In this document: in pieces, positions 10,792 to 23,780 of the stretch
How positions within the stretch are numbered: position 1 is the stretch's first letter
How the letters are laid out: the number at the start of each line of letters is the position of its first letter
Assembly (NCBI RefSeq): GCF_003473485.1
Contig: NC_053046.1
Location: 33,681,332 to 33,745,331, forward strand
Origin: Medicago truncatula
Lineage: Eukaryota; Streptophyta; Magnoliopsida; Fabales; Fabaceae
Reading direction: 5' to 3'
DNA: 64,000 nucleotides
The notes under the pieces: model-generated
The model's input: the letters and a program-made list of their open reading frames with translations, nothing else
Database searches by the model: none
Told to the model about the DNA's origin: nothing
Program-made: the position numbers and the translations under genes

Positions 10792-12299
10792 CATACCTTT
10801 AAATAGGAGATATCGAGTTTGAATTCAAAACATAGTTAATATTTAACATAACAATTTCGACATTTATTAGCTTAATTAAAACTTGCAAAGTGTACATATT
10901 TTGAAAGATATCAAGAGTAATACGATAAAAGTGATGCGACTTAAAGAGAGATAGAGATAAACTCAAACATTGGATTTTTTTTTTTTAGAAGACTAAATAA
11001 AACAGCAAAAGGAAAAAGAAAAGCGTAAGGAAGACAAACACAAACTACTCTTTAGAAAATAAAGTTTCTGTTGCGTCCATCTTCAGAATATACAAGAGAT
11101 CATATGAAGGTGTGACATGATAAATAAGATCATTATCCGAGGAGGTTTCAAGTTTGATTAAAAATATCCGCATTGATTTTTCTTTTTGTGATTGTGAAGA
11201 ATGTAATGTTACCTTGCCCTATCAAATCCTTCACGTTTTGAATTAAAATACCATAAACATGAAACTCAATCGTTGGATTGATGTTGAGAAATATGAAGCA
11301 TTCAAATACCGTTGTTGTTTTATTAATGAATGAACTTTGAGACAATTATACACTTCAAAAATTTTACATATTAGGATAGTTTTTTTTTTTTTGGTTACAA
11401 GGATAGTTTTTTTTTAAAAAAATACTAACAGTTAGTTGATAAATTAATATTTACTCCTTTTAAATCCACGATCTCCAACTTTTTATATCCTAACTTAAAC
11501 CATTTGAACTATTTAACTTCCCTTGTATCTTAAGATGGTAAAATGTATAGTGAAGTACTTAAAAATAATAATTAGAAGAACGGTGTAGACCAAGAAAAAA
11601 TGTATAATGAAAATTAATAATTTTATTTTAATAAGTTTACGATTTATTATGATCTACTATAATATTTGTTGAGAAAATATACTTATAAATACTTAAAGTT
11701 TGATTTGCTTTTTCAGCCATAAAGCACTTTGATTTTCCGGTTTTCGATAGATCTCTTTGGTTGAAAGATTATTCTTCAAACCTGTTGTGGCGGCACTCAA
11801 TTCGAATCTTGACACAAAGAGTAAAACACTTTGATTTGTTTTATGTAAATAAATTTATATTATTTTTTTAGATAATTAAAAATATAATTTTATTTTAGAA
11901 ACTGTCATAAATGAGGAGTATCATAAGACAATCACAATTTGTATCCAACTCCTAAATCTAAAATATCATTTACTTTTTCTTAAAGCTACAGCAACACTTT
12001 TTTTCATCACGAGAAGATGTAATGTTTACTGAATAAATTTGTTGACAGTAAATTTGTTAAAAGAATTAGTTAATGTGTAAGGATGATTCTCATTGTAAGT
12101 AAAAACGGGCGTAAAGATCATCTTTACAGAAGAATCTCATTAAAGAACGATTCTTTTAAGAATCCTATTCTATTCTATATACGGTTCACTTTAAAAAAAA
12201 ATATTAATACCATAAATATTAGTTTTACAATAACTATATAAAAATGACTTTTATAGTACTGGAAATTTTGAGTCTGTTTGTTATAATTTTGTTGTAACA
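10792..12299. other. Gene-less AT-rich stretch
   Basis: Only short unsupported ORFs with no recognisable domain. I see no gene or bounded element. Confidence 0.5.
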
Positions 12300-12712
12300 A
12301 ACTTAGATGATTTGAGCATGTAAAAAAAAAAACCTACAAAATATATAATAAAAAGAATAAATTAGATGAATGATAGTTACATCACTAAAAAGGGAATCCT
12401 TAAAAAACTATATGACAAACTAATAGAAAAGATACATAAATTATTAAGCTAGATCAAAGTATGGTTAATGATACAAACATTGTGACATACTTTGGTCTTC
12501 TTGTTTTAACTTCCCAAAACAATCAAAATTTTAGCTATCATGATCTTCACAATATATTTTTACCTTTGCAAATAGTTCTTACAGCATTTTTCCCAATACA
12601 TAAAAATTCTTCAAAAATCAAAACAATATTGCAACTTGTTAAAAAGCTGAATTTCAACTACTTGATGATTACCAGTACTTCTATATAACTTGCAGCATAA
12701 AATAGACCCATT
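12300..12712 (+). mobile_element. RTE-type LINE 3' fragment, copy A
   Basis: The segment is a diverged copy of 20095-20512, which encodes the degenerate carboxyl end of an RTE reverse transcriptase. Both copies share the same roughly 240 bp after the coding end, including tcatgatcttcacaatatat. The 75-residue ORF at 12461 lies in that shared non-coding tail and is not a gene. Confidence 0.55.
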
Positions 12713-12916
12713 GCAAAGATTTTTCATTTTTTTCTAAAAAGTTATGGAAATTAATTTTTGAAAATTACAAAAAATAAATTCAAAATTAAATTTTTGAAAA
12801 TTAAAATTTTGGAAATATTAGTTTGACTGTGTTTTTTAACTAATATATAAATACAAATATTAGCATGTAAGATGTTGTTTAATTTGTCTCAATAAATATT
12901 TTTTTATTTTTATTTT

Positions 12917-13414
12917 GGGTTAAATATGTTTTTGGTCCCTATAAATAAACCAACTTTTCGTTTTAGTCCCTCTAAAATTTTCCTTCAACTTTTAGTCCCT
13001 ATAAAATTTTCAACCTTTACTTTTGGTCCCTCGTTTAAAGTAAACTCATATGTAGAATTCATATTTTTAAATAAAATTTTGCAGAAAAATGTATAATATT
13101 ACAAGGATCTCTCCCAAAAAAAATTAGAATTTTTTACCAAAACATGAATTAAATATGAATTTTTATATTTTTGACGGTAAAAAATTCATATTTAATTCAT
13201 GTTTTGTTAAAAAAATCTATTTTTTTTTTAGTGATATTTACAATATTTCATACATTTCTGCACAATTTCATTAAAAAATACAAAAATTTACTTAAAAATA
13301 GGGACCAAAAGTAGCGATTGAAAATTTTATAGGGACTAAAAGTTGAAGGAAAATTTTAGAGGGACTAAAACGAAAAGTTGGTATATTTATAGGGACCAAA
13401 AACATATTTAACTC
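12917..13414. mobile_element. Foldback element with long TIRs (MULE-MITE type)
   Basis: About 500 bp. The first 110 bp, from gggttaaatatgtttttgg, are mirrored by the last 110 bp. A second internal inverted pair (aattcatatttttaaat / atttaattcatgttttg region) makes it a nested foldback. Flanking 9-mers ttttatttt and tttaatttt differ at one position but are low-complexity, so the 9-bp duplication is only suggestive. It has no coding capacity. Confidence 0.65.
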
Positions 13415-13553
13415 TTTAATTTTTTACTTTAGATAATTGAATATATTATTGATCAAAGTTATGCATTGACATGTATGAAGTGGTTGATTGCGACATATAT
13501 TTTAAAACGGATGGAGTATAATTGAGCTTTTGATTATTTGACACAAGAGGAAT

Positions 13554-13730
13554 GCAAATAACACTCTATTTTCAACACTCTCTCAAACACTTACTCTCTT
13601 ATTGAGTGAAATTAATGTATATTCCACCACTTTATGTGGGTTCCATTTTAAAAACGTAGGATCCACATTAATTTAAGTCAACTAAAGAGTGAGTATTAGA
13701 GAGAGTGTTCAAAAGAAGGTGTTGCTAGCA
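13554..13730. mobile_element. Foldback MITE
   Basis: The left arm with aacactctattttcaacact is mirrored by the right arm agtgttcaaaagaaggtgtt, and the arms continue inward with complementary cttactct / agagtgag and attaatgt segments. Boundaries are approximate and no target duplication was clear. Confidence 0.55.
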
Positions 13731-13937
13731 CTACTATTTCATACATACTCCCTACGTCCCTATATCAAACCCCCATTTGACTTTATTTTTGTCCCTAAAT
13801 GCAAACTCTTTTCAAATTACTAGAAACATTTATTATTATTTTCCTAAGCACACTCCTAATTAATACTACCAACTTGTCTTAAAATATGAAAAATCAAATT
13901 TAATACACATACAAACAAAAGACATTTTGGTAATTAT

Positions 13938-14560
13938 TTTTTTGACGTTAAAAACAGTTTCATTAACGAAAGTCTGGCAATAAATCAAATGCCAAGACTG
14001 CAGAAATACAAGGCGGAGTTTCTTCGATCCATATGCAATCTAAATTCTTAAGAGCATATTTAGCTAAATAATGAGCAGCTTGGTTGGCTTCATGCCTAAC
14101 ATGCAAAAAATTTAAACTACGAAAACTACCCTTAAAATTAATACAATCTCGAATAATAGAGCCAACATAGTTGGGAGATTGTTGGTGAGCATTCAACGCT
14201 ACAACAACATTAAAAGCATCTCATTCAACTATAAGATAAAGACATGTCTTTTGCAAATTCCAAACCCTTTCGCATAGTTAAGGCTTCTACAACCTCTGAA
14301 TCTGGTAATGAAAAGACTTGCCAAGAACTAACACTAAGGACAACACCTTCATTATCTCTCACCACAACACCAATACCCCACTTATCACCCTCAATCGGAC
14401 CTGCTGCGTCAACATTAAGCTTATAGAAACTACTAAAAGGAGGTGCCAATGAACATCATATATTGACGAAATTGGACCTTCATTTAACGTCTCCACCAAC
14501 ACCTTACTGACACTCTTAAAATTCACAATTTGGTAATATCAACACGCAACACAGACACAT
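13938..14560 (-). pseudogene. L1-type LINE, RNase H domain fragment
   Basis: On the minus strand the translation gives the RNase H-like carboxyl end of a plant non-LTR reverse transcriptase: FYKLNVDAAG (first catalytic aspartate), WGIGVVVRD, then IVE(stop)DAF and HVRHEANQAAHYLAKYAL. The frame is broken near 14222, and one further codon in the VESDA motif is a TGA. The element ends at a T run (13935-13942, its A tail). It is 5' truncated and dead. Confidence 0.8.
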
Positions 14561-15497
14561 TAATTAAACTGACAACTTTTTTTTAGAAATGTCAAAAATA
14601 CAAAAGGGAACTTACATAGAGGGGTGCCATTTAGAGTGGGTAGGAGGAAGACTTTCCCACCATGGGAAAGTCCACTTGTAGTGTACAGGTGGCAGTTTAG
14701 CAGATCATTACTAAGAAAATAATAAAATCAATTAGCTTATTTTAATACATTGCTTTTACACCTCCCATTTGCTTTTTGTTCCTGTTATGCACCCGCATTT
14801 ACTTGGACATTCAATTGACCCTTATACCCTTTTTTTGTCTCGTTTTTCTTTTTAAGTTATCGACTGTGTGTATTTCTTTTGTGGATGTATATGCTTGACA
14901 AACTTATTTTCTGTTCTTCGATCTTAACAAATTTTGTCGATTTCTTCTTCAAAATCGCCAATTTACAAACGAGGCCATAAACTGAAAGGTTTGTATCTCC
15001 TCCCCATTTATCTTTTGTTCTTCCAACCTTTACAAATTCTGGATTTCTTCAAAATCTCTGCTTAGTAGGATGAGATATGTTTAGATGTACTTGATATTAA
15101 GTTGTAATTAATTTTTTTTCTTTTGGCTTTCTGGTTCCGATTCTGGCATATTGGGTTTTTTTTTTTAGTTCAGACAGAAAAGAAAGTAGTGATTAATTTT
15201 ATTTTTCGAAACAAGTAGTGACTACATATAAAATTGATTTTATGATGTTTATGAGTTTGATTTGTTAGTTCTTCATCTGTGTTTTTATTGGTAGTTTTGC
15301 CCAATTTGACATGAGGCTCTCGAAACTAGGCTAAGTACTTTGGTGTATATATTACTACTTTGGTGTCTATATACTTGTATGTCTAATCTTTTTCTTTGGC
15401 ATATCTTATGCCGTTATTAAATTGGGTTAAACATGAATGAATTATTGTTACTGATGGTATATTGATGTATACAAATGTAGGTGTTACCCATTGGAAC

Positions 15498-16531
15498 ATG
15501 GATATACAAGAAATTATCAATATATTTAATGCAAAAAATGTATCCCAAGTCAATGAGGATTGTTCTGAGGTATGTTGAATTTTGTATGTTAATTTTGGGA
15601 TAAGTTTGGAATGAGTTTGTATAATTAATCAGTGATTATGTTTTGTATAAATGATATATAGGGTTTGGGAGGTAATAATCAGTCGGAGAGCGATGATTGT
15701 TCATCCGATGAAAACGAAGGTAACACTGAAGCAGAAACTAACAATGAAGGGTATGGATGCAACTTTGATTCTGAAAATGGTATAGAATGTGCTGCTGACA
15801 TAGAGAAAATTAATTTTAAGGAGACATGTTTGGAAGAAATAATGAGTTAACATTTTCCGAATCGTGAAGTTGCATTCATGTTTTATAACTGGTATGGTTG
15901 TTCACATGGATTTGCCGGTAGAAAGAGCCGGGTTGTTAGGAATGTTAAAGGTGAAATTGTGCAACAAACATTTCTTTGCCATAGAGAGGGTAATAGGAGT
16001 GAGAGGAATAGAAATCCTGATGTTCAGAAAAGAGAGCTTAAACCTATTAGTCGGTGTGGTTGCGAAGCAAAAATTCAAGTACATATTGATTTCGATAGCG
16101 GGCGTTGGTACATAAAATTTTTCGATGATGTTCACAATCATAGTTTTTTGGCTGACAAGTATGAGTGGATGCTGCCTGCACACATGAAGATGACCAAATA
16201 TGAAAAATATCAAATGAATACAATGAGGAAATATGGCATTCCAACGTCATGGATTTATGGTTATTTTGCTACACAGGCTGGTGGTTTTGAAAATGTAGGC
16301 TATACAAGGAGAGACATGTACAATGAGCAATTGAAGGGGACAGGAAGCAATAGTTCTAATGCTGATTGTGCAATTGAATTCTTGAAGGCAATGTGTGCTA
16401 GGGATGATATGATGTACTGGAGGCACACTGTCAATCAGGATGGAACCCTTCGACACTTGTTTTGGTGTGATGGAATTAGTCGTATGGACTACTCGGTGTT
16501 TGGTGATATTTTGGCCTTTCAAACAAAATAA
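15498..16531 (+). pseudogene. FAR1/FHY3-like MULE transposase, truncated
   Basis: Exon 15498-15569 starts MDIQEIINIF and is spliced (GT at 15570, AG at 15660-15661) to an exon beginning 15662, in frame. An acidic serine-rich linker follows, then a TAA stop at 15848-15850. The same frame resumes with the FAR1 DNA-binding region (EVAFMFYNWY, the zinc-binding CGCEAKIQVH, and HNHSF). It then reaches DYSVFGDILAF, where the DDE catalytic domain of intact proteins should begin, and ends at 16529-16531. The MULE transposase core and the SWIM zinc finger are absent. One nonsense mutation and a large deletion make it non-functional. Confidence 0.85.
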
Positions 16532-16567
16532 ACATATATCCTCCACTTGTGAATTCTCACTCTGACC

Positions 16568-16984
16568 ATGGCTTCATCAGGTGCTAGTGGATCCAACAAC
16601 AACCGTGGTCGACCTTGTAGTATATGATACAATAAGGTGCGTTGTTTCTGTAGAAGGATTGCAGAACTGAAAATTTCAGAAACTACCCAGAATCCAAACA
16701 AGCTTTATTATCAATGTCGAGAAGGTGACTGTAGTTTGTGGACTTGGGCACATCCTATGAACTATTGTGTTCTTCATCAACCATATGGAAATTGTACATT
16801 GAGAGTCACACCCAACGAAAATGGAATGTTTGAACAATCACAAATCCTATCCATTCTACATGAACTGAGAGAAACCAAACAGGAAGTTCATGACATGAAG
16901 ATCACACTAAGATTTTTCAAGGCAATGACATTTTTTATGGCTCTGTTAATTTCATTAACTCTTTTTGTAGTTATAATGAAGTAA
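16568..16984 (+). pseudogene. zf-GRF/transmembrane companion gene of the MULE, one nonsense codon
   Basis: The frame from ATG 16568 reads 19 codons to a TGA at 16625-16627, then stays open to a TAA stop ending at 16984. After the stop, VRCFCRRIAEL, NPNKLYYQC and GDCSLWTW form a GRF-type zinc finger. A short coiled segment (LHELRETKQEVHDM) and one membrane helix (about 20 residues, MTFFMALLISLTLFVVIM) follow. The TGA may be a decayed CGA, as in CpG mutation. The gene has the same plan as the intact one at 24738-25196. It lies 37 bp after the transposase remnant on the same strand. A product from the downstream ATG at 16637 is possible but would just begin the zinc finger. Confidence 0.75.
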
Positions 16985-18497
16985 CCAATATGGTATTAGT
17001 GTTAGCATAATTTCGTTTGGGTTTGTATTAATCATTTAAGAATGAGATTTAATGTATCATGTTGTTGCTCTTGCTGTTATTTGAGACAATTTGTCACAAC
17101 TCCATGTTGTTGTCCAATCCATTTAGTTTCTCCATCTTAATGTTGTTGCTTAATCGATTATTATTTTTTGTTGAATCTTATTTTTTTTTCGTTGTTTTTT
17201 CTGGATTCGTAATATCCAGGCTTTCATGGTGTTCATCAAGTTCATCCATGTTGTTCATCTTCTTCTAATTTACTTTTTAATTTTTTATACAAACATTAAA
17301 ATATATATTTTAATAATTATAGAAAAAATTATTAAAGACTTTTCAGACAATTGTTCCATCAATAGCAGAACAACAGTAATAGAACAAGCTAAAAAGTACT
17401 GCACTTTATTTTTTCAAAGACTTTTCAGAACTTTTGACTGTCAAATATCAAACCACTACCACGTTTCGAAAGCACACTAGTAGAAGAAGACAAGTGGATC
17501 ATAGAAAACAAACTAGTTCTACTCTGGTTCGAAACCAAACTAGTGCCAATTTTCAAGCAGTGCAGCATTTTAAACTAGTGTCAAATTTCAAATAATTGAG
17601 TGAGATACTTGATTAAAATGATTAATTGTTTCCTCTTTGCATTTTAAAATGAGTATCCCTTTAATAAAAGAATTATTTAAAAAATAATGTCATTTTCAGT
17701 TTTCAATATAAGTTTTTTTCCCTAAATGTATCTTTCAATTAATACTACACTCACTGTTTCTAAAGTATACCTTTTTATTAGTGAAGTAGCAATTCTCTTT
17801 CTTTTACTAATTGCATTTCTTAATATATATACATAAATATCTTAAATGACATTCATTTTAAACAAACCAATGAGTATTATATACTAATATTAAAAAATGA
17901 TAAATAATTGATGTGCATGCGTGGAAATCAATTAAATACCAAAAAATAGATGTCTCTATTGTGAATGTTCTTGCTAAACAAAAATAATATTTTTTTTCAA
18001 TTTTATCAATCATTATTAGTTTAAAAAATGTAATTAACGATGTTTTCAATTATACCAAAAAATAATTGATGTTTGCATTCACAACCTTAACTTTGAAAAA
18101 ATGGATCTCAACTATTAACACTGCTTAACAATGTTTGCATTTTAAGACTATAAAGAGCTTAACCATTTTAAATGAGCCTTTTAATTAACGAAATAAATTT
18201 GATTAAGGTTGGTTGGTTGAAAATTATTTATGTAGCCCATTATTAGCAAAAAAATATTTATGGCCCAAAATCAAACACATAAAGCCCATGTTAAGCCCAA
18301 TTGAATTATAATAAAAAAGTATTATTTGTGGGGTCTTTATTTTTGTTAAAGGTACCGTTCCAAAAAGTTGTCAACAAGTTGTAGGTAATAATATTGAGTG
18401 GATCTGAACCATTCATTTAAAATAATAATATATCAACGGTAGAAAATAGAACTTTGTCATGGTCGGAAAGTCTTCCTCTTACCCACCTAAATGCCAC

Positions 18498-19869
18498 TAG
18501 AGGGTGTCTTAACAAGTCAATGGTAAGAAGCGCGGGTGAATTGATGGGGTTTTTCTTCTTCTCCCATTTTTCTCTGAACCTCGTTATTCTCTTGACACTC
18601 TTCGCTTTTTCACTCGCTGACAATGAATAATTCCCTCTCATAATTTTATACCGCTAATTCATTTTTCCTAGGGTTTCTAACAAATTTTGTAATCTGTGTA
18701 ATGTAGTAACATGATCACATTGCATATGGTTGATTCCATTCGATTATTCAATTTGTTAATGTCATGTCTGAGTTTAGTGCAGTGTAAACCTGGTACAGTT
18801 GTTACTGGTCCTGTTCTCTTGCATAAATTATAGTTGTGTTTACTGGGGCTACCTTTGTTTTGCTGGTGTTCATTTTTTAATATTGCTGATATAACTAGTC
18901 CTTTCATATGTGTGACAGGTATTGTTAGGTCACTTGGATCATAATCTAATAAACTGTAGATCACAAGTATTTTGAAAATGTAAATTAGTAAAAATAGTTA
19001 TCTTTTTTAAAGAACCATATATTGTTAATTGTAACTATTCTGAAAGTTGCATAGCTTGGTAATAATTTTGATGAAGTTGCACAGTGTGGTCCAAATCATT
19101 TTGTTTATTTATTTGATTGTATTATGAAGTTGCCCCTATTTATCTGACTTTTTTGCTTTTCTATCAGAGCACTCTTGATACACCTCTTGCAATTGGAGCT
19201 TTGGTCTCTTGTGGAGCTGTTTGCAAACTTATTTCTTTGATAAAATTGCTTCATGGATGGTAAATATGACTTATCTTTAAGCTTTATTAATACTTCAATT
19301 TAAGCAGTGGAATTTGCTTAGTTATTTGTCCAAGGGCAAAATCTTCAGAAGTCACTAATCGTTGAGCACACAGATTGGATAAAACTGCTTCCAAACGAGA
19401 GTTTGGACGAGACAATGGGGAAATGGATTTCAGCTTTTTAGTTGAGAGAGTTGAGTATGAATAAAAATGTACTCACCAGAAGAAATTGATTTTTTCTTTC
19501 TTCATAGGGTTACAGAACAGTAACAATAGTGTAATTTAGGTGGAATTTACGTTCTCTTATTCTAACCAACATGTAGATGGTTTTATTACGTTGCCTGAAT
19601 TTTCCAAACTGCAAGCCTCAATAATCATGTCAAATTCATTGTTCATTGGATCATTTTTTGTCCTTTTTGTGTACTACTTTGTCAATTTGTAGTAGTTTTT
19701 AATTCTTCATGCACTAGTATGATGTTTTTCAATTTATATATATACACACACACACCAAACTAACGATAATCCTATGATGTGGATTTAAAGCCCTTAGGTT
19801 AACTTGCACACACCAAAAGTAACACTTCCAATTTATATACTCTAATTTTTTTTCATAGTACCGCTCAGG
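18498..19869. other. Gene-less stretch with one exon-like segment
   Basis: The only notable piece is 19168-19259. It is open, is bounded by tatcag and gtaaat splice-like signals, and would read STLDTPLAIGALVSCG onward. I know no family for it and found no partner exons, so it may be a relic of a gene fragment. The rest is AT-rich. Confidence 0.3.
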
Positions 19870-20512
19870 TTAATGGAAAAAATTCCTTAACAAAAAAGTT
19901 AACGGAAAGATTTATCGGACAGCTGTAAGATAGATATTGTATAAAATAAAATGTTGACCAAGAATTAAATGAACGCAATTGAGATGAAGATGTTGTGTTA
20001 GATGTCTGGTGGGGATGTAGTAAGACTAGATGAGATATAATTTGAAATGACAATATTAGAGAGTTATGGTAGCACCTAAAGTAAAATAGTGGAAAATAGA
20101 CTTACATGGTTTGAAAATGTAAAGAGAAAACCTACAAAATATGTAGTAAGAAGAGTAAATCGGTTGGAGGATAGTTACATCACTAGAAGTAGAGGAATCC
20201 TTGAAAAACTATACGACAAACTAGTAGAAAAAATATAGAAATTATTAAGCTAGACCGAGATATGGTTAATGATAGAACATTCTGACTTAGTTTGGCCTTC
20301 TTGTTGTAACTTTCAAAAACAATCAAAATTTTATCTGTCATGATCTTCACAATATATTTTTACCTTCGGCAAATAGTTCTTACAGCATTTTTCCCAATAC
20401 ATAAAATTTCTTCAAAAATCAAAACAATATTGCAACTTTTTTAAAAGCTAAATTTTCAACTACTTATTGATTACTAGTACTACTGTATAACTTGCAGCAT
20501 AAAATAGACCAA
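19870..20512 (+). pseudogene. RTE-type LINE reverse transcriptase 3' fragment, copy B
   Basis: Broken frames give pieces of the RTE carboxyl end: a segment like KLNGKIYRTA, then ENRLTWFENVKRKP and VVRRVNRLEDSYITRSRG. In intact plant RTE elements this region reads (H)RLRWFGHV, RRVDQ.E and RGRGRPKKT. Many stops are present. The region from 20095 on is shared with 12300-12712. Confidence 0.65.
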
Positions 20513-20772
20513 CTGCAAACAGCAGAAGTTAAAGATGAATACATCTTTACTAGTTAAGCAACAGAAACAAGATGCATCCAGTAGTTATTATTAACATGCT
20601 ACTCCATGGATTAATGTTAATCCATGGAACTGAAATCCGAAATTACAGGGAAAAAAACAGACAAGATGGCTCTCTGACCAAAACATATTTACAAACTCTC
20701 AAGCTTATTACATGATTCAAGTTAGCTTGAGTGCCCTCATGGGATTTTCATCATCATCTAATAGACTAAAGA

Positions 20773-22443
20773 TTAATATCCCCCTTGTATGTAAGCATTC
20801 AAGCGGTCAAGCTCTTGACGATGCTCTCCCACGACAGCACGGACAACATCTCCAATGGACACCATGCCGAGCATTCCCTTGTCATTTATGACAGGGATGT
20901 GTCTGATCCTGTTGTCTGGAAGAAAAAGGAATGGAAAAGAGACTAGAATAAGAACCTGTTTTGATTGGTTTGTTTAAGTCTATTTACTACCATAAGCACT
21001 TGCAATACTGATTGGAAGAGCTTATGACATGTCCGTAAGTTGGTTTCTGCTTATTTCCATAAGCTCTTCAGGATAGCTTATGAAAATAGTTTATAGCTTA
21101 TATGAAAATAATTTGTCTAATGCTACAAGTGTTAAATTAAGTTATTCATCCAAACAGGGCCTATAGTGAAACAGGCTACAAGCTTATTTAAGATATCGAG
21201 TTGTATGATATATGATTTAATGAAAATTTATACAATAATGTTTAATATTTCTATCCAAATGACTGAAAAAAGATATCAATACCAGTCATCAGCTGCATTG
21301 CTCGTAGAACTTTGGTATCAGGGGTGACTGTGATAAGTTTGTTCTGCAGCAAGCGCGTAACAATGTTAGATATCATGAATGGCGGAAATAACAATTTGAA
21401 AATGTGTGCAAGAATCCTATGTTGCACTCATTACTGGTACCCTTCTCAATAGGCAATATCAACCACTGCTGACTTTTGCAAATAAGTTTTTCAACACACA
21501 AATAATACTGCCAATTATGCAAGGGTACCACAAACTAGAGCAATAGTTTAATTCTCTAAAATCAGTATAGCACAAAATGTAGGTATCACACAAATAAGTA
21601 CAATGGTTTGTACCTCTTCAGTCATAATATCTCCAACCTTGGTGGACTTGGATGATCTTCCCTGAACAATGATCTTCCTCAGGTAATCTGGATAACAGAA
21701 TAACAAAAAAGCACATAAATGCCAACATAATTTGAAGTGACATAAATAATTTCATTCAACCGCATCCAAGAATATATTGACAAAAGCGTGCAATTTTCCT
21801 CCACCACATTATGCCATATCAGTTAATGGATCTCAGGTTATTTAGCCGGTGTTTCTTCTCCAATATAAATCATATTGTTCTTTACATTTACAGCACATGA
21901 CACATTCAAATTTAGCCAGTTTGATGTAGGCCAATACTTTGTTAAGATAACCAAGTTATCCATTACACAACAGATAACATGCCCAAAAAAATAACTGCAT
22001 GAACATTTGGTACCTCTTTCTGTTATAATTCCAGCAATTGATTTCTCCTCCCCTGGTTTCACGACCACCAAAGCTCCAACATTGTTTTGTGTCATCTGCA
22101 ACGATGTCATTTTTAGTGAGCTACATCAATTTCACGTAAACACTTAAAAATTAATTGCAAAACCAGTTCCAACAAAATGCATTACCGATTTGACAGCATC
22201 ATAAACAGTGTCATCTGTGGTGCACCAAAGCCAGGAACCATCAGCACCTTTACCTTTTCCTTTCAAGATGTCTGAAATTGTGGTGCTCTCGAAACCATGC
22301 TCCTCAATACGAGCAGGTGTGGCAGACTCAAACCGTGAAAAGGCAACTGGCTGCAACAGGGGATTCACCATGCGGACTCGTTGCAAAACAGCATTTTTAA
22401 TGACATTCCCGTTTGACAAAAATGATCGCAATCCTCCTTGCAT
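20773..22443 (-). CDS. CBSX3: CBS domain-containing mitochondrial protein CBSX3
   Basis: Five coding exons (22443-22186, 22095-22014, 21687-21614, 21343-21283, 20915-20773) keep phase throughout and give 205 residues. All introns are GT-AG. The amino end (MQGGLRSFLSNGNVIK) is basic and hydroxylated, like a mitochondrial presequence. Two CBS motifs follow: the first around residues 60-135 with VGALVVV and AGIITERDYLRKI, the second around 140-200 with HIPVINDKGMLGMVSIGDVV. In Arabidopsis, CBSX3 is a mitochondrial regulator of o-type thioredoxin; the same role is inferred here from similarity and length. A 5' UTR intron between about 22454 and 23696 is likely, since gtatcattt donor and attagacag acceptor signals flank it and a CT-rich leader precedes it. 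Confidence 0.93.
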
Positions 22444-22453
22444 TTTGGCTGTC

Positions 22454-23780
22454 TAATAATCAAATAGTGCCTCTTAAAAATTTAGCGTAGTAATCTATAA
22501 TGCACATATTCATGGAAGAAAAGGTGACGAGTTTTAAGCTCTACAAAGAAACTCATGCAGTGCACGATAACAAAGTACATGCATATAAGCCAGTCCTCTA
22601 GAAAATGAAAATTAGAAGTGATTTTGGAGTCATAGAATCCATTACAATTTTTTTTACAGATACAGTAAATTCACCCTTCATGCCAAAAATATTGTACTAA
22701 TGAAAACATCAAACAGACATCGATAGCTCCAAACTTTTCAATCAAAACTCAGACTCCACCAAATCCAATACAGAAATAGATTTTACCAAATGTTCTTCGC
22801 CACAACCAGTTATCTAATATACATATTTTTGCATCAAGTTCTGTTTAACCGTGGATATAAACAAGAAAAGATAAAATGAAACAAAAAAAGTAAGTAAAAG
22901 CATCCACAAGATCATACAGAACTACCAATGATAAATCAATCCATGGAATATGAGAAATGACTCAAAAATACCATAACATCATAAAGAATCTCATTGAAAA
23001 CATTTCCAAGTGCAAAAAGAAATCAAAATAATTCTGAACATAGATTTAGCTCAAATATAAGAAATCATTTTATTTACTTCATTTAGAATGGAAAAAAAAA
23101 TAATATCACATGCAACAAACATCAATCAGAAGCTGAAAAATGTCCAGAAGTAGAAAAATAAATTAAAACAGAAAAAACAAAAACAAATTCAGATGCAGAA
23201 ACTCCAGAATCCAATCCCCAAATCATTAGGGAAAAAAAATTATATCACAAATTCAACAGCCCTTTTTATTCAAAGCATTTTCCTTTGATTTCAGCTCAAA
23301 TTAACAACATGGTCCCAGAAAACCAAATCCATCAAATTAGTCCTTCACCACACATCACAAACCCCACATGTCAGATACATCATTATCAAATCAACACCAA
23401 TAAACTCAATCAAATCCATGAAAAAAAAAACCTTCATTTAATTTCAAAGCCCTGATTTTTACATCTAAAAATTTATTAAATTCAAACAAGTATGAAATAG
23501 ACCCATATACTTAATTATTATTATCAACCTGATTTAGCACTCAAATTTTTCTGGGTCAGAGCTCAAAAACAATAAAGATCTATACTTTATCAAAAAGGGT
23601 GTGCAAAGATCATGAAAAAACAAAAAATGGTTGATGCAAAAGCAAGAAAAATAGTTATGGAAAATGAAGAAATAGATAGGGAGAGAAATGATACCAGATA
23701 GAGAGAGAGAGAGTGAGAGAGAGTGGCTTTCGGGTCGAATGGAATGGTTGAGGTGGTGAGTGAGGCTGACAAGAACACTT
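22454..23780 (-). other. Probable 5' UTR intron and leader of CBSX3
   Basis: No coding potential. On the minus strand a CT-rich leader (about 23780-23697) with a (CT)n run precedes a gtatca donor, and a cag acceptor lies eight bases before the CBSX3 start codon. The extent of the leader is an inference. Confidence 0.45.

Larger units (their letters stand above)
14624..18497 (+). mobile_element. FAR1/FHY3-type Mutator-like element with TIRs, decayed
   Basis: Terminal inverted repeats of about 45-50 bp: left gtgccatttagagtgggta and following, right mirrored as gtggcatttaggtgggtaa and following; both continue into aggaagactttcc. The 7-bp direct repeat TAGAGGG abuts both ends (14617-14623, 18498-18504). 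Inside are a broken FAR1-type transposase (15498-16531) and a zf-GRF ORF (16568-16984). The 1.3 kb from 16985 to the right TIR has no gene. The catalytic core is gone, so it is non-autonomous. Confidence 0.75.

Noticed and set aside
12461-12688. 75-residue ORF
   Set aside because: It lies in the tail shared by two RTE fragments; the other copy does not keep the frame open.
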